Below, piece after piece: positions 1-7,124 of a stretch of DNA of 35,282 nucleotides. Both the position numbers and the translations under genes were made by a program. Where the stretch lies: positions 1 through 35,282 of the forward strand of contig JAFUKD010000037.1 in NCBI GenBank assembly GCA_017467905.1, given 5' to 3'. The stretch is from Phascolarctobacterium sp. (GTDB lineage: Bacteria > Bacillota > Negativicutes > Acidaminococcales > Acidaminococcaceae). How positions within the stretch are numbered: the first letter of the stretch is position 1; the number at the start of each line of letters is the position of its first letter. The notes under the pieces were generated by a model that was given only the letters and a program-made list of their open reading frames with translations, did no database searches and was not told where the DNA came from.

Positions 1-1082
1 GCGACAAATTGATGACCCGTTATGAAATGGCTCAAATCGTAGCAAAAGCTATGGCAAAAGGCGCAAACGTTGACAAACTGGCTGCAGAATTTGCTGACGA
101 ACTGGATACCCTTGGTGTTCGCGTAGCTAAATTGGAAAAAGCTGCTGACAACGTAAAAATTACTGGTCAGGCTCGTTTCGACTACAGAAGCGCTGACAGC
201 AAATGGTCTGAAAAATTCTGGGGTAACAGTGCTGCCGGTTTGCGTAGCCGTTTGTGGATAACCGGTCAAGTTAATGATAACTGGAGCTATACTGCTATGC
301 TTCAAAATTATCAAAACTTTAGAGATACTGTTGCAGATGAAGATACTAAATTCAAACGTGCATATCTAGAAGGTAGATTAGGTGGTTTTGATGTGTTGGC
401 AGGTCACTGGAACGAATTTTTCTGGAATGCTAATATCCTCGACCAATTTGTTGATGGCGTAAGACTCACTTACGGTGAAGACGTAAAACTTGGTGTTATC
501 GTTGGCAAAGTAACTGACGATGGTTATGTACCTATGGATGGTGACTTCTATGCAGTTAACTTGTCTAGCAAAATTGGTGCGGTAGATGCTTCTTTCAACT
601 ATTTTAATGTTGATGATGCTAGCCGTAATGGTATTGCTAAAACCTTTGACACTGCAGGCACTTTGACTAATGCTGGCGAAATTGATTTTGGTAAAAAAGA
701 AGTTTACAACATCAACTTGGGTTTAGACGTTGCTAAAGACTTGCACCTCTCCTATGAATACATGTGGGGCGACAAAAAATATAATAAAGCAGTTTCTAAA
801 GACGGCTTTATTGCACGTTTGGACTACAAGGGCGCTGGTGAAGAAGCTGGTTCCTATGGTATTCACGCTCAATGGTTTGACCAACCAATCAACGCATATC
901 TGACTCCGACCACTGATGCTACTCAATTTAATGATGAAGGTGGTTATGAAGGCTGGAACATTGGTGTTGACTACACTTTGGCTAAAAACATTCAATTGTG
1001 TGTAAATTACTATGACACCGAAGCAAAAGCAGGTAAGTCTGATGACCAAGTGTTGTACAGTGAATTGTACTTCATGTTCTAA
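1..1082 (+). CDS. OmpM-like SLH-domain porin, 5' end outside window
   Basis: C-terminal part of an outer-membrane porin of the Negativicutes OmpM type. The reading frame is already open at the window edge (codons for D-K-L-M precede TRYEMAQIVAKAM), so the TTG and ATG codons at 9 and 12 are internal and the true start lies upstream. The visible start matches the last third of an SLH domain (TRYEMA motif), which tethers such porins to modified peptidoglycan. A short helical linker follows (about residues 25-45 of the visible part), then a region rich in alternating aromatic and polar residues that fits a beta-barrel. The protein ends in YFMF, and a terminal Phe is usual for outer-membrane proteins. 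The role would be diffusion of small solutes plus envelope anchoring. Family membership is confident; substrate specificity cannot be seen. Confidence 0.88.
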   Translation, partial: DKLMTRYEMAQIVAKAMAKGANVDKLAAEFADELDTLGVRVAKLEKAADNVKITGQARFDYRSADSKWSEKFWGNSAAGLRSRLWITGQVNDNWSYTAMLQNYQNFRDTVADEDTKFKRAYLEGRLGGFDVLAGHWNEFFWNANILDQFVDGVRLTYGEDVKLGVIVGKVTDDGYVPMDGDFYAVNLSSKIGAVDASFNYFNVDDASRNGIAKTFDTAGTLTNAGEIDFGKKEVYNINLGLDVAKDLHLSYEYMWGDKKYNKAVSKDGFIARLDYKGAGEEAGSYGIHAQWFDQPINAYLTPTTDATQFNDEGGYEGWNIGVDYTLAKNIQLCVNYYDTEAKAGKSDDQVLYSELYFMF

Positions 1083-1118
1083 TTTTAAACTTAGTTAGTC
1101 TTTAAAAATTTATTATAA

Positions 1119-1174
1119 AAAAACAGATACAGCAATCCCCTGCTTCCGTTTGGAGGCAGGGGATTTGTGCGTAT
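1119..1174. repeat. 56-bp direct repeat, copy 1
   Basis: This copy is identical to 1873-1928 at 55 of 56 positions (T1149 versus C1903). The two copies bracket the toxin-antitoxin pair at an offset of 754 bp. Each copy contains a strong hairpin. Confidence 0.92.
1134..1165 (+). terminator. Hairpin terminator after the porin gene
   Basis: The arms AATCCCCTGC and GCAGGGGATT pair perfectly, and TTCC/GGAG extends the stem with one G-U pair. Only a short T-run follows, so termination may be partial. It lies about 50 bp after the porin stop. Confidence 0.65.
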
Positions 1175-1255
1175 TTGGAAAGATTTGAAGGATAGAGCTT
1201 TATCGCCTTTTGGTTGCATTATATGTGAATTTTATTGGCATTGTATTGAGATTTA

Positions 1256-1284
1256 TTGACGATGTACAGCAATAATATTATAAT
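1256..1284 (+). promoter_or_regulatory. Promoter of the toxin-antitoxin pair
   Basis: TTGACG (1256-1261) and TATAAT (1279-1284) are separated by 17 bp. The -10 overlaps the palindrome ATAATATTAT (1272-1281), a possible autoregulation site for the antitoxin. The site is inferred from sequence only. Confidence 0.75.
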
Positions 1285-1311
1285 GGGATTGAAAGAAGGG
1301 AGTTGATTTCG

Positions 1312-1587
1312 ATGGCACAAGCAAATGTTAATATTCGTATGGATGCAGAATTAAAGAATAATCTTGATCAACTTTGCAATGAGTTAGGTATGACTATTTC
1401 AACGGCAGTAACTATTTTTGCCAAGGTAATGGTTCGTAGAGGTGGTATCCCTTTTGATGTGAGAATTGATGTTCCTAACAAAGAAACATTGGAAGCATTT
1501 CAGGAAATTGAAGAGATGAAGAAAAATCCTTCTGCCTATAAACGATATAATAATGTTAGAGATATGATGAAGGAGCTGCTCGAATGA
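1312..1587 (+). CDS. dinJ: RelB/DinJ-family antitoxin
   Basis: Antitoxin of a type II toxin-antitoxin pair; it would bind the toxin encoded immediately downstream and repress their shared promoter. The N-terminus (ANVNIRMDAELKNNLDQLCNELGMTISTAVTIF) has the ribbon-helix-helix layout of RelB/DinJ proteins, and the acidic C-terminal half is the expected toxin-binding part. The ATG at 1312 is chosen over a TTG at 1303 because the ribosome binding site GGGAG (1298-1302) sits 9 bases before it; this gives 91 residues, normal for the family. The stop overlaps the toxin start by 4 bp (ATGA), which implies translational coupling. Confidence 0.88.
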   Translation: MAQANVNIRMDAELKNNLDQLCNELGMTISTAVTIFAKVMVRRGGIPFDVRIDVPNKETLEAFQEIEEMKKNPSAYKRYNNVRDMMKELLE

Positions 1588-1865
1588 AGTTTGATGTAGT
1601 ACCCTCGAATAGATTTAAGAAAGATTTAAAACTTGTTCAAAGTAGAGGTTATGACATAGAGCTTCTTACAGAAGTAATCGAAATGTTAGCAGATGGTAAG
1701 GAACTTCCTGCTAAATATAGGGACCATGCGTTGGTCAATTCTCGGAATTACAAAAATAAACGTGAGTGTCATATTTTACCTGATTGGTTATTGATTTACG
1801 AAATTTGTAATGATGAGTTGTTGTTGTACTTAACAAGAACGGGAACCCATAGTGATTTGTTTTGA
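1584..1865 (+). CDS. yafQ: YafQ-family mRNA interferase toxin
   Basis: Small RelE-fold ribonuclease of the YafQ subfamily, which cuts mRNA in the ribosomal A site. The 93 residues match the family length. The C-terminal half carries the typical pattern: DHAL with H48, then CHILPDWLLIYEI with H63, D67 and W68, and RTGTHSDLF with R85, H89 and F93. By alignment from memory these correspond to E. coli YafQ H50, H63, D67, R83, H87 and F91, so the catalytic site looks intact and the toxin is probably active. It overlaps dinJ by 4 bp. The pair lies between two near-identical repeats, which suggests the module arrived as a unit or could be lost by recombination. Confidence 0.9.
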   Translation: MKFDVVPSNRFKKDLKLVQSRGYDIELLTEVIEMLADGKELPAKYRDHALVNSRNYKNKRECHILPDWLLIYEICNDELLLYLTRTGTHSDLF

Positions 1866-1872
1866 ATAAACT

Positions 1873-1928
1873 AAAAACAGATACAGCAATCCCCTGCTTC
1901 CGCTTGGAGGCAGGGGATTTGTGCGTAT
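1873..1928. repeat. 56-bp direct repeat, copy 2, with hairpin
   Basis: This is the second copy of the repeat at 1119-1174, starting 8 bp after the toxin stop. Its hairpin (1888-1919) lies between two convergent genes, the toxin on plus and the CDF exporter on minus, and could serve as a weak terminator for either. Confidence 0.92.
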
Positions 1929-1942
1929 GTGAATATTAAATT

Positions 1943-2881
1943 TTATTCTTTAGGTCTCAGTTCTTCCGGCAGTTCCGGACAGCAATCGTGGTCGCTTTCG
2001 CTGAGAGGGTTAACGTGTACCATGCAGTGCTTTACCAAAGGGAAGTTAGCCTCAATTGCGGCGTGGGTAGTTTCCGCAATGCGGTGAGCTTCTATTAAGG
2101 GCAGGGCATCTTTAACGCTAATTTCTACATCTGCATAAATGCGATTGCCAAAGATGCGGGTGGTAATGCTATCTACATGTTCAACACCGGGAACGCGGTG
2201 GATTAGCTCACAGAGCTTCTGGGTGGTCTCGTCATCACAGCTGTGATCTACCATTTTGTAGATGGCATCAGCAAAAACCTCGTAGGAAGCGTACAAAATC
2301 ATTAAGCAAATGATGATGCTGGCAATGGGGTCTAAAATAGGATAACCCATACGCGCACCCAAGATGCCTGCGAAGCTGCCTATGGAAGAAAGGGCGTCGC
2401 TACGGTGATGCCAGGCATCTGCCATTAGTGCGCCGGATTTTATTTTTACGGCGGCGTTGCGGGTGTACCAGTACATAGCTTCCTTAACGATAATGGAAAC
2501 TATTGCTGCCCACAGGGCAAGCTGCCCCGGAATGAGCAGGTCTTCATGATTTTCATTAAATATTTTTTCGTAACCACTGTAGCCTATGGCAAGGGCAACC
2601 ATGGTCAGCATAGTTGCTAAGATGATGGCTGCCGTACATTCCATACGTTCGTGTCCGTATTGGTGCTCTTTATCCGAAGCCTTGTTGGCGTAGCGCACCC
2701 CTGCCATTACTACCAAGGTACTAAGCACGTCGGAAGCTGAATGGATGCCGTCAGAAATCATTGCTGCAGAATTTGCCATAAAGCCGGCAAAGAGCTTGCC
2801 TATGGAAAGCACAATGTTTCCTATAATACTATTGATGGAAACTATCATAGCGGTACGTTCGTCTTGATTTGCAAATTGCAT
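1943..2881 (-). CDS. CDF metal exporter (Ni/Co/Fe type inferred)
   Basis: Cation diffusion facilitator of 312 residues that would export a divalent metal in exchange for protons across the cytoplasmic membrane. About six membrane segments fill residues 10-205. Metal-site motifs are visible in TM2 (SDGIHSASDV, with D44, H47 and D51) and in TM5 (DAWHHRSDA). A cytoplasmic ferredoxin-like domain follows, ending in a His/Cys-bearing tail (HVNPLSESDHDCC). The reading frame is open 70 codons further upstream, but that part covers the riboswitch. The ATG at 2881 has a strong site, AGGAGGTAAG, just before it. The NiCo-type leader points to Co2+, Ni2+ or Fe2+ as cargo rather than Zn2+; this is inference from regulation, not from the protein. 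Confidence 0.9.
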   Translation of the reverse strand: MQFANQDERTAMIVSINSIIGNIVLSIGKLFAGFMANSAAMISDGIHSASDVLSTLVVMAGVRYANKASDKEHQYGHERMECTAAIILATMLTMVALAIGYSGYEKIFNENHEDLLIPGQLALWAAIVSIIVKEAMYWYTRNAAVKIKSGALMADAWHHRSDALSSIGSFAGILGARMGYPILDPIASIIICLMILYASYEVFADAIYKMVDHSCDDETTQKLCELIHRVPGVEHVDSITTRIFGNRIYADVEISVKDALPLIEAHRIAETTHAAIEANFPLVKHCMVHVNPLSESDHDCCPELPEELRPKE

Positions 2882-2917
2882 GGTCTTACCTCCTATAGTC
2901 TTTGCGTGCAGGCATAT

Positions 2918-2957
2918 AAAAAACGCCTGCGGAATAGTAGTAACTGTCCCGCAGACG
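2918..2957 (-). terminator. Riboswitch-controlled intrinsic terminator
   Basis: Read on the minus strand, CGTCTGCGG (2957-2949) pairs with CCGCAGGCG (2932-2924) with one G-U pair, followed by six T. The 5' arm is also the 3' strand of the last aptamer helix, so aptamer and terminator cannot form together. Confidence 0.85.
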
Positions 2958-3029
2958 TTGTGTTTTGTCTGCTGCCGTAAGGCCCGGCTGCAAAAACCAT
3001 TTTGGTTTACCGCCTGATCAGATTGTACT
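2937..3029 (-). promoter_or_regulatory. NiCo-type (czcD) riboswitch aptamer
   Basis: Minus-strand leader of the CDF gene. It contains, in order, CTGATCAGGCGG, a helix AAACC/GGTTT, GCAGCCGGGC, GGCAGCAGAC, a loop, GTCTGCGGGACAGTT. This order and the conserved segments GCAGCCGGGC and GGGACAGTT match the NiCo riboswitch as I remember it from the crystallised Erysipelotrichaceae RNA. Co2+, Ni2+ or Fe2+ binding would hold the GCAGAC/GTCTGC helix and block the downstream terminator, so the exporter is switched on by metal. The outer P1 helix looks weak here. Confidence 0.85.
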
Positions 3030-3061
3030 GTAGCTTGTCGCAGTGCAAAGAGATTAGTTTC

Positions 3062-3091
3062 AGTATAAGCGGTTAGCGAAAGCTTCGTCAA
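3062..3091 (-). promoter_or_regulatory. Promoter of the riboswitch-CDF transcript
   Basis: On the minus strand TTGACG (3091-3086) and TATACT (3067-3062) are 18 bp apart. It starts just after the stop codon of the upstream reductase gene and would place the transcript start near 3055, just before the aptamer. Confidence 0.7.
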
Positions 3092-3094
3092 GTC

Positions 3095-4357
3095 TTAGCC
3101 ACGAATATATTTGAGAGCACTTTGAGCGGCGATGGCTCCGTCGTTGGTAGCAGTTACCACTTGGCGAAGTACCTTGGCGCACACGTCGCCTGCACCGTAG
3201 ATGCCGGGGATGGCGGTGCTCATATCTTCATTTACTTGCAGGTAACCTTGGGCATTGGTGATGCCTAAGTCTTTTATAAATTTAGTAACAGGGTCCGCGC
3301 CAATGTAGGGGAATATGCCGTTGGCGGGTATGATTTCTTCCTCGTTGGTTTGGGTGTTTAACACTCGCATGCCTGCAACCTTATTGTCTTTAACTACAAC
3401 TTCCAGTGATTCGCGGAAGGGAAGGATGGTAATTTTGGGATTGTCCTTCACCTTTTGTTGAGTGATAAGCTCGGCAATGTACTTGTCGCTACGGGCAAGG
3501 ATGGTTACGTGAGTTGCGAATTCTGCTAAATAAAGAGATTCTTCGAAAGCAGAGTTGCCTGCACCGATAATTACTACCGGCTTGTTACGATAGAAGGCAG
3601 CATCGCATACTGCGCAGAAGCTTACCCCGCGCCCAATCATTTCCATTTCGCCGGGAATGCCAAGGGTACGTTCCACTGTTCCCGTGGCGATAATCACTGC
3701 CGTTGCGGCAAAGCGTTTATTATTTTCGCAGACAACAATTTTTTGCTTGCCTTCATCAATAATCTGCTCTGCCTTTTCGTACAGGTAGTCCGTGCCCAGC
3801 GCCATTGCCTGCTCGTAAATATCGTAAGCAAGCTGGCTGCCGCTTACGTTCTTGTGTCCGGGCCAGTTTTCCAGCTCGAAGGTTTTAATGAGCTTGCCGC
3901 CGGGAGCGAAGGCTTCCAACACCAAGGTCTTTAAGCCTGCTCGTCTGGCGTAGATGGCAGAGGTCAAACCTGCTGCGCCACCGCCGATGATAATTAAATC
4001 GTAGTTTTCTTCCGGCGCAGCTTCTACAGGCGGTTCGTTGCCAAGGAGCTTTTCGCAACGTGCCTGTAAGCGTTCCAAGGGAAGGAAGCCGCTGTAACGG
4101 GAAGCAATTTCTCCATCTTTAATAAAGAGCAGGGTGGGGACAATGGTTACATCCAGCTCTTCCGTCAGTTCAGGTTCTTTATCTATGTCAATTTTCAAAA
4201 TATCTAATTTGTCGCCCATAATTTTATCTAAATCGTCCAGCACGTAGCTTTCCATTTTACAGGGACCGCACCAAGTTGCGAAGAAGTCTGCAAAAAAGGT
4301 TTTCTTTGCTGCCAACATTTCCTTGAATTCTTGAGCGTTGGGATGTTTGATAGCCAT
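3095..4357 (-). CDS. Thioredoxin / thioredoxin-reductase-like fusion
   Basis: A 420-residue fusion. Residues 1-105 form a thioredoxin with the active site WCGPC (29-33) and the cis-Pro loop VPTLLF. Residues 118-420 form a thioredoxin-reductase-type flavoprotein with an FAD loop GGGAAG (125-130), the redox pair CAVC (248-251), a nucleotide loop GAGNSA (265-270) and a C-terminal GAGDV FAD motif. A single chain would pass electrons from flavin through CAVC to its own thioredoxin. The order is thioredoxin first, opposite to the Mycobacterium leprae fusion. The HRRxxxR segment that binds the NADPH phosphate in E. coli TrxB reads ARSDKYIAE here, so the usual NADPH preference is doubtful. Start ATG at 4357 with AGGAAGTG upstream. 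It is probably monocistronic, because the next gene has its own promoter. Confidence 0.9.
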   Translation of the reverse strand: MAIKHPNAQEFKEMLAAKKTFFADFFATWCGPCKMESYVLDDLDKIMGDKLDILKIDIDKEPELTEELDVTIVPTLLFIKDGEIASRYSGFLPLERLQARCEKLLGNEPPVEAAPEENYDLIIIGGGAAGLTSAIYARRAGLKTLVLEAFAPGGKLIKTFELENWPGHKNVSGSQLAYDIYEQAMALGTDYLYEKAEQIIDEGKQKIVVCENNKRFAATAVIIATGTVERTLGIPGEMEMIGRGVSFCAVCDAAFYRNKPVVIIGAGNSAFEESLYLAEFATHVTILARSDKYIAELITQQKVKDNPKITILPFRESLEVVVKDNKVAGMRVLNTQTNEEEIIPANGIFPYIGADPVTKFIKDLGITNAQGYLQVNEDMSTAIPGIYGAGDVCAKVLRQVVTATNDGAIAAQSALKYIRG

Positions 4358-4388
4358 GGTTTCACTTCCTTTATATATCTTTTATTTT

Positions 4389-4394
4389 ATTATA
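4389..4394 (-). promoter_or_regulatory. Possible -10 box of the thioredoxin fusion gene
   Basis: A minus-strand TATAAT lies about 32 bp before the start codon. No convincing -35 was found at the right distance, so this is tentative. Confidence 0.35.
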
Positions 4395-4461
4395 ACTTAG
4401 ATGCTACAAGTTTACTCTACTTTCTGCTTCTCCAATTGTGAACTTATTGGGAAAAATCATA

Positions 4462-4680
4462 GCCTCCTCATAAATTTGGAAGTGCCTTCTCAAATCGGAA
4501 GGCTGTGTTCCAAAATGAGTTGCTGCTCTCCAAATTGAAAAGCTGTGTTCCAAAATGAGTTGCTGCTTCTAAAATTGAAAGGCTGTATTCCAAAATGAGT
4601 TGTTGCTTCTCAAATTGAAGTGCTGTGTTCTGAAATGAGTTGCTGCTCTCCAAATTGAAAAGCTGTGTTACGAATTTGGT
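4462..4680. repeat. 40-bp tandem repeat array (4 full units plus ends)
   Basis: Four head-to-tail 40-bp units at 4502-4541, 4542-4581, 4582-4621 and 4622-4661, flanked by degenerate partial units. Each starts GCTGTGTTC(C)AAAATGAG and continues GCTGCTCTCCAAATTGAA with a few changes. No spacers separate the units. Forty is not a multiple of three, so the units read in shifting frames. The array lies between the divergent reductase and feoA genes, ending 21 bp before the feoA -35 box. Confidence 0.9.
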
Positions 4681-4700
4681 TAGCACCTGCTAAATTTTGT

Positions 4701-4729
4701 TTGACAAAAGCAGGCATTGGTGGTATATT
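4701..4729 (+). promoter_or_regulatory. Promoter of feoA
   Basis: TTGACA (4701-4706) and TATATT (4724-4729) are spaced by 17 bp. The -35 is a perfect consensus. Confidence 0.85.
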
Positions 4730-4738
4730 CTTATAGAA

Positions 4739-4754
4739 GTTAGATTTAGCTAAC
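4739..4754. promoter_or_regulatory. Candidate metalloregulator operator at feoA
   Basis: The imperfect palindrome GTTAGATTTAGCTAAC sits at the expected transcript start, where a repressor would block initiation. A closely related palindrome occurs before feoB at 5039. A DtxR- or Fur-family repressor is a guess from the iron-uptake context. Confidence 0.5.
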
Positions 4755-4780
4755 TGTGTCTTAAAAGGTAGGAGATAGCT

Positions 4781-4993
4781 ATGAACTTAAATGATGCTCA
4801 AGAAGGAAGAGAGTATATCGTAAGAGAGCTTGACACTGGAGACGAAGAGGTAGATGCTTTTCTGTTTTCTTTGGGCTGTTATGTAGGCGAACCTATTACG
4901 GTAATCTCACACTTAAAGGGTGGTTGCATTGTTTCCATTAAAGATGGTCGCTATACTATCGATAAGGAATTGGCAGAAACCATTAAGATTTAA
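4781..4993 (+). CDS. feoA: FeoA, ferrous iron transport accessory protein
   Basis: A 70-residue protein of the FeoA family, a small SH3-like fold that assists the FeoB ferrous iron transporter in the cytoplasm. The sequence shows the family features: an N-terminal acidic stretch, a central FSLGCYVGEPITVISHLKGGCIVSI segment equivalent to the usual glycine-rich turn and beta strands, and a final DKELAETIKI where the usual wording is a residue set ending A..I.V. The ATG at 4781 has GGTAGGAG upstream at a good distance. It is followed by a hairpin terminator and then feoB, so FeoA may be made in excess of FeoB. Iron control is suggested by the palindrome over its start site. Confidence 0.85.
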   Translation: MNLNDAQEGREYIVRELDTGDEEVDAFLFSLGCYVGEPITVISHLKGGCIVSIKDGRYTIDKELAETIKI

Positions 4994-5001
4994 GTGCAAC
5001 G

Positions 5002-5030
5002 AAAGGCTAAGATTTTAGCCTTTTCTTTTT
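5002..5030 (+). terminator. Intrinsic terminator between feoA and feoB
   Basis: AAAGGCTAA (5002-5010) pairs with TTAGCCTTT (5015-5023) over a GATT loop and runs into a T-rich tail to 5030. Confidence 0.8.
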
Positions 5031-5038
5031 CGGACAGA

Positions 5039-5054
5039 GTTAGCTCAAGCTAAT
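5039..5054. promoter_or_regulatory. Candidate metalloregulator operator before feoB
   Basis: GTTAGCTCAAGCTAAT contains the exact palindrome TTAGCT-CA-AGCTAA, related to the one at 4739. It stands 51 bp before the feoB start. A possible -10 (TATATT, 5083-5088) follows, without a clear -35. Confidence 0.5.
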
Positions 5055-5104
5055 TTTTACTGATGTTTATTTGGCAGTCAGATATATTATAAGGAGGCGT
5101 GAAA

Positions 5105-7096
5105 ATGAAAATTGCTTTAACCGGTAATCCTAACAGTGGCAAAACTACTATGTATAATGCTCTTACCGGCAGAAACGAACGTGTTGGCAACTGGGCAGGC
5201 GTTACTGTAGAAAAGAAAGAGGCTTTGATTAACAAGAAGTTTTATGGCGGTGCAGAAGAATTAGTTGCAGTTGACCTTCCGGGTGCGTACTCTATGTCCC
5301 CGTTTACTTCTGAAGAAAGCATTACCAGTGCTTATGTTAAGAACGCTAATGCAGATGTTATCATTAACATTGTGGATGCTACTAACCTGAGCCGTAGCTT
5401 GTTCTTCACTACCCAATTGCTGGAATTGGGTGTTCCCGTAGTTGTTGCTTTGAATAAGAGCGACATCAATGAAAAGAAAGAAACCGTTATCAATGTAGCA
5501 GAGCTTTCTAAAGCTTTGGGTTGCCCCGTTGTAGAAACTGTTTCTACTTCTGAAAAAGGCTTGCAAGAGCTGGTGGCAACTGCTGTAGAACAAAACGGCA
5601 AGGCACAAAAGGCTCCCTATACCCAAGCTGATATTGATTTAACCGATAAGACTGCAGTTGTAGAAGCTGATAAAAAACGTTTTAACTTTGTCAACAAGGT
5701 TGTTGCTGATGTTGAAACCCGCAAAGTGCTGACCAAAGAGAAAAATTCTCAAGACAGCATTGACGCTATCTTAACCAATAAAATTTTGGGCTTGCCTATT
5801 TTTGCAGTAATCATGTATTTTGTATTTGACGTTTCCCAAGCAAGCTTTGGTCCCTTCCTGGCAGATACCTTGGTTGGCTGGATTGAAGGCTTCCAAGAAA
5901 GCGTTGCTGCTTCCGTTGAAGACAGCTCCCCGCTGATGCAGGCAATCTTAGTTGACGGCATCGTTGGCGGTGTTGGCGCGGTAGTAGGCTTCCTGCCCTT
6001 GGTAATGGTTATGTACTTCCTGATTGCGTTGCTGGAAGACTGCGGTTACATGGCGCGTGCTAGCGTTGTACTGGATCCCATCTTCAAGAAAGTTGGTCTT
6101 TCCGGTAAATCCGTAATCCCCTTCGTAATCGGTACTGGTTGTGCAATTCCTGGTATTATGGCTTGCCGAACCATTCGTAACGAACGTGAACGTAGAGCAA
6201 CTGCAATGCTCACTCCGTTTATGCCTTGCGGCGCTAAGCTTCCGGTAATCGCACTTTTCGCAGGTGTGTTCTTCGGTGACGAAGCTTGGGTTGGCAATCT
6301 GATGTATTTTGTTGGCTTGGCACTTATCTTCTTTGGCGCTTTGCTGGTTAACAAGATTGCAGGTCATAAAAACCGTAAATCCTTCTTCATCATGGAATTG
6401 CCGGAATATAAATTCCCTAGCTTTGTACGCGCATTTAAATCCATGTGCTCCCGTGGTTGGGCTTATGTTGTAAAAGCAGGTACCATCATTTTGCTGTGCA
6501 ACACTGCAGTACAAATCATGCAAACCTTTAACTGGAATTTTGAAGTTGTAGAAGAAGGTATGGAAAGCACTTCCATTCTCGCTTCCATTGCTTCTCCTTT
6601 CGCACTGTTCATGGTTCCCCTTGGCTTTGGCGCATGGCAATTGGCAGCAGCTGCTGTAACCGGTTTCATTGCTAAAGAAAACGTTGTTGGTACCTTGGCT
6701 GTAGTTTACGGCGTAACCAACTTCATTGATACCGAAGAGCTGGCACTTATCGAAGGCGCAAACGAAGTTGCTACTATGATGGGCTTGACTTCCGTTGCAG
6801 CACTTGCTTACCTTATGTTTAACCTTTATACCCCACCTTGCTTTGCAGCTTTGGGCGCAATGAACTCCGAAATTAACGATAGAAAATGGTTCTGGGGCGG
6901 CGTTGGCTTGCAATTTGCAACCGGTTATGTTGTAGCTTTCCTGGTATATCAATTTGGTACTTTGGCAACCCTGGGTACTTTGGGCGAAGGCTTCCTTCCC
7001 GGTTTGGTAGTTGTAGTGGCAATTGTTGGTTACATTGCTCACTTGATTAAGAAAACCAACCAAGAATTGGCAGCAGAATACAAATTAAAAAAATAA
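5105..7096 (+). CDS. feoB: FeoB, ferrous iron transporter
   Basis: Inner-membrane Fe2+ transporter of 663 residues with a cytosolic G domain. G1 is GNPNSGKTT (7-15), G3 is DLPG (57-60) and G4 is NKSD (117-120). A helical linker leads to two Gate-type membrane domains: Gly-rich segments around GGVGAVVGFLPLVMVMYFLIALLEDCGYMARA, the conserved GTGCAIPGIMACR, and PFMPCGAKLPV. It is shorter than E. coli FeoB (773 residues), as usual for Firmicutes. The ATG at 5105 is chosen over a GTG at 5099 because AAGGAGG ends at 5097. A small Cys-rich membrane protein follows, taking the place of FeoC. Confidence 0.95.
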   Translation: MKIALTGNPNSGKTTMYNALTGRNERVGNWAGVTVEKKEALINKKFYGGAEELVAVDLPGAYSMSPFTSEESITSAYVKNANADVIINIVDATNLSRSLFFTTQLLELGVPVVVALNKSDINEKKETVINVAELSKALGCPVVETVSTSEKGLQELVATAVEQNGKAQKAPYTQADIDLTDKTAVVEADKKRFNFVNKVVADVETRKVLTKEKNSQDSIDAILTNKILGLPIFAVIMYFVFDVSQASFGPFLADTLVGWIEGFQESVAASVEDSSPLMQAILVDGIVGGVGAVVGFLPLVMVMYFLIALLEDCGYMARASVVLDPIFKKVGLSGKSVIPFVIGTGCAIPGIMACRTIRNERERRATAMLTPFMPCGAKLPVIALFAGVFFGDEAWVGNLMYFVGLALIFFGALLVNKIAGHKNRKSFFIMELPEYKFPSFVRAFKSMCSRGWAYVVKAGTIILLCNTAVQIMQTFNWNFEVVEEGMESTSILASIASPFALFMVPLGFGAWQLAAAAVTGFIAKENVVGTLAVVYGVTNFIDTEELALIEGANEVATMMGLTSVAALAYLMFNLYTPPCFAALGAMNSEINDRKWFWGGVGLQFATGYVVAFLVYQFGTLATLGTLGEGFLPGLVVVVAIVGYIAHLIKKTNQELAAEYKLKK

Positions 7097-7124
7097 TTTA
7101 GACTTATAAGTTTAGGAGAAAATT

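Noticed and set aside
2882-3091. 70-residue N-terminal extension of the CDF exporter
   Set aside because: It translates the riboswitch and terminator, has no hydrophobic or conserved sequence, and a strong ribosome site supports the start at 2881.
4502-4661. CRISPR array
   Set aside because: The 40-bp units are directly adjacent with no unique spacers, and no cas genes are near.
4468-4686. 72-codon minus-strand frame with repeated QLFNLESSNSF
   Set aside because: It is only the translation of the 40-bp tandem repeats, with no ribosome site.
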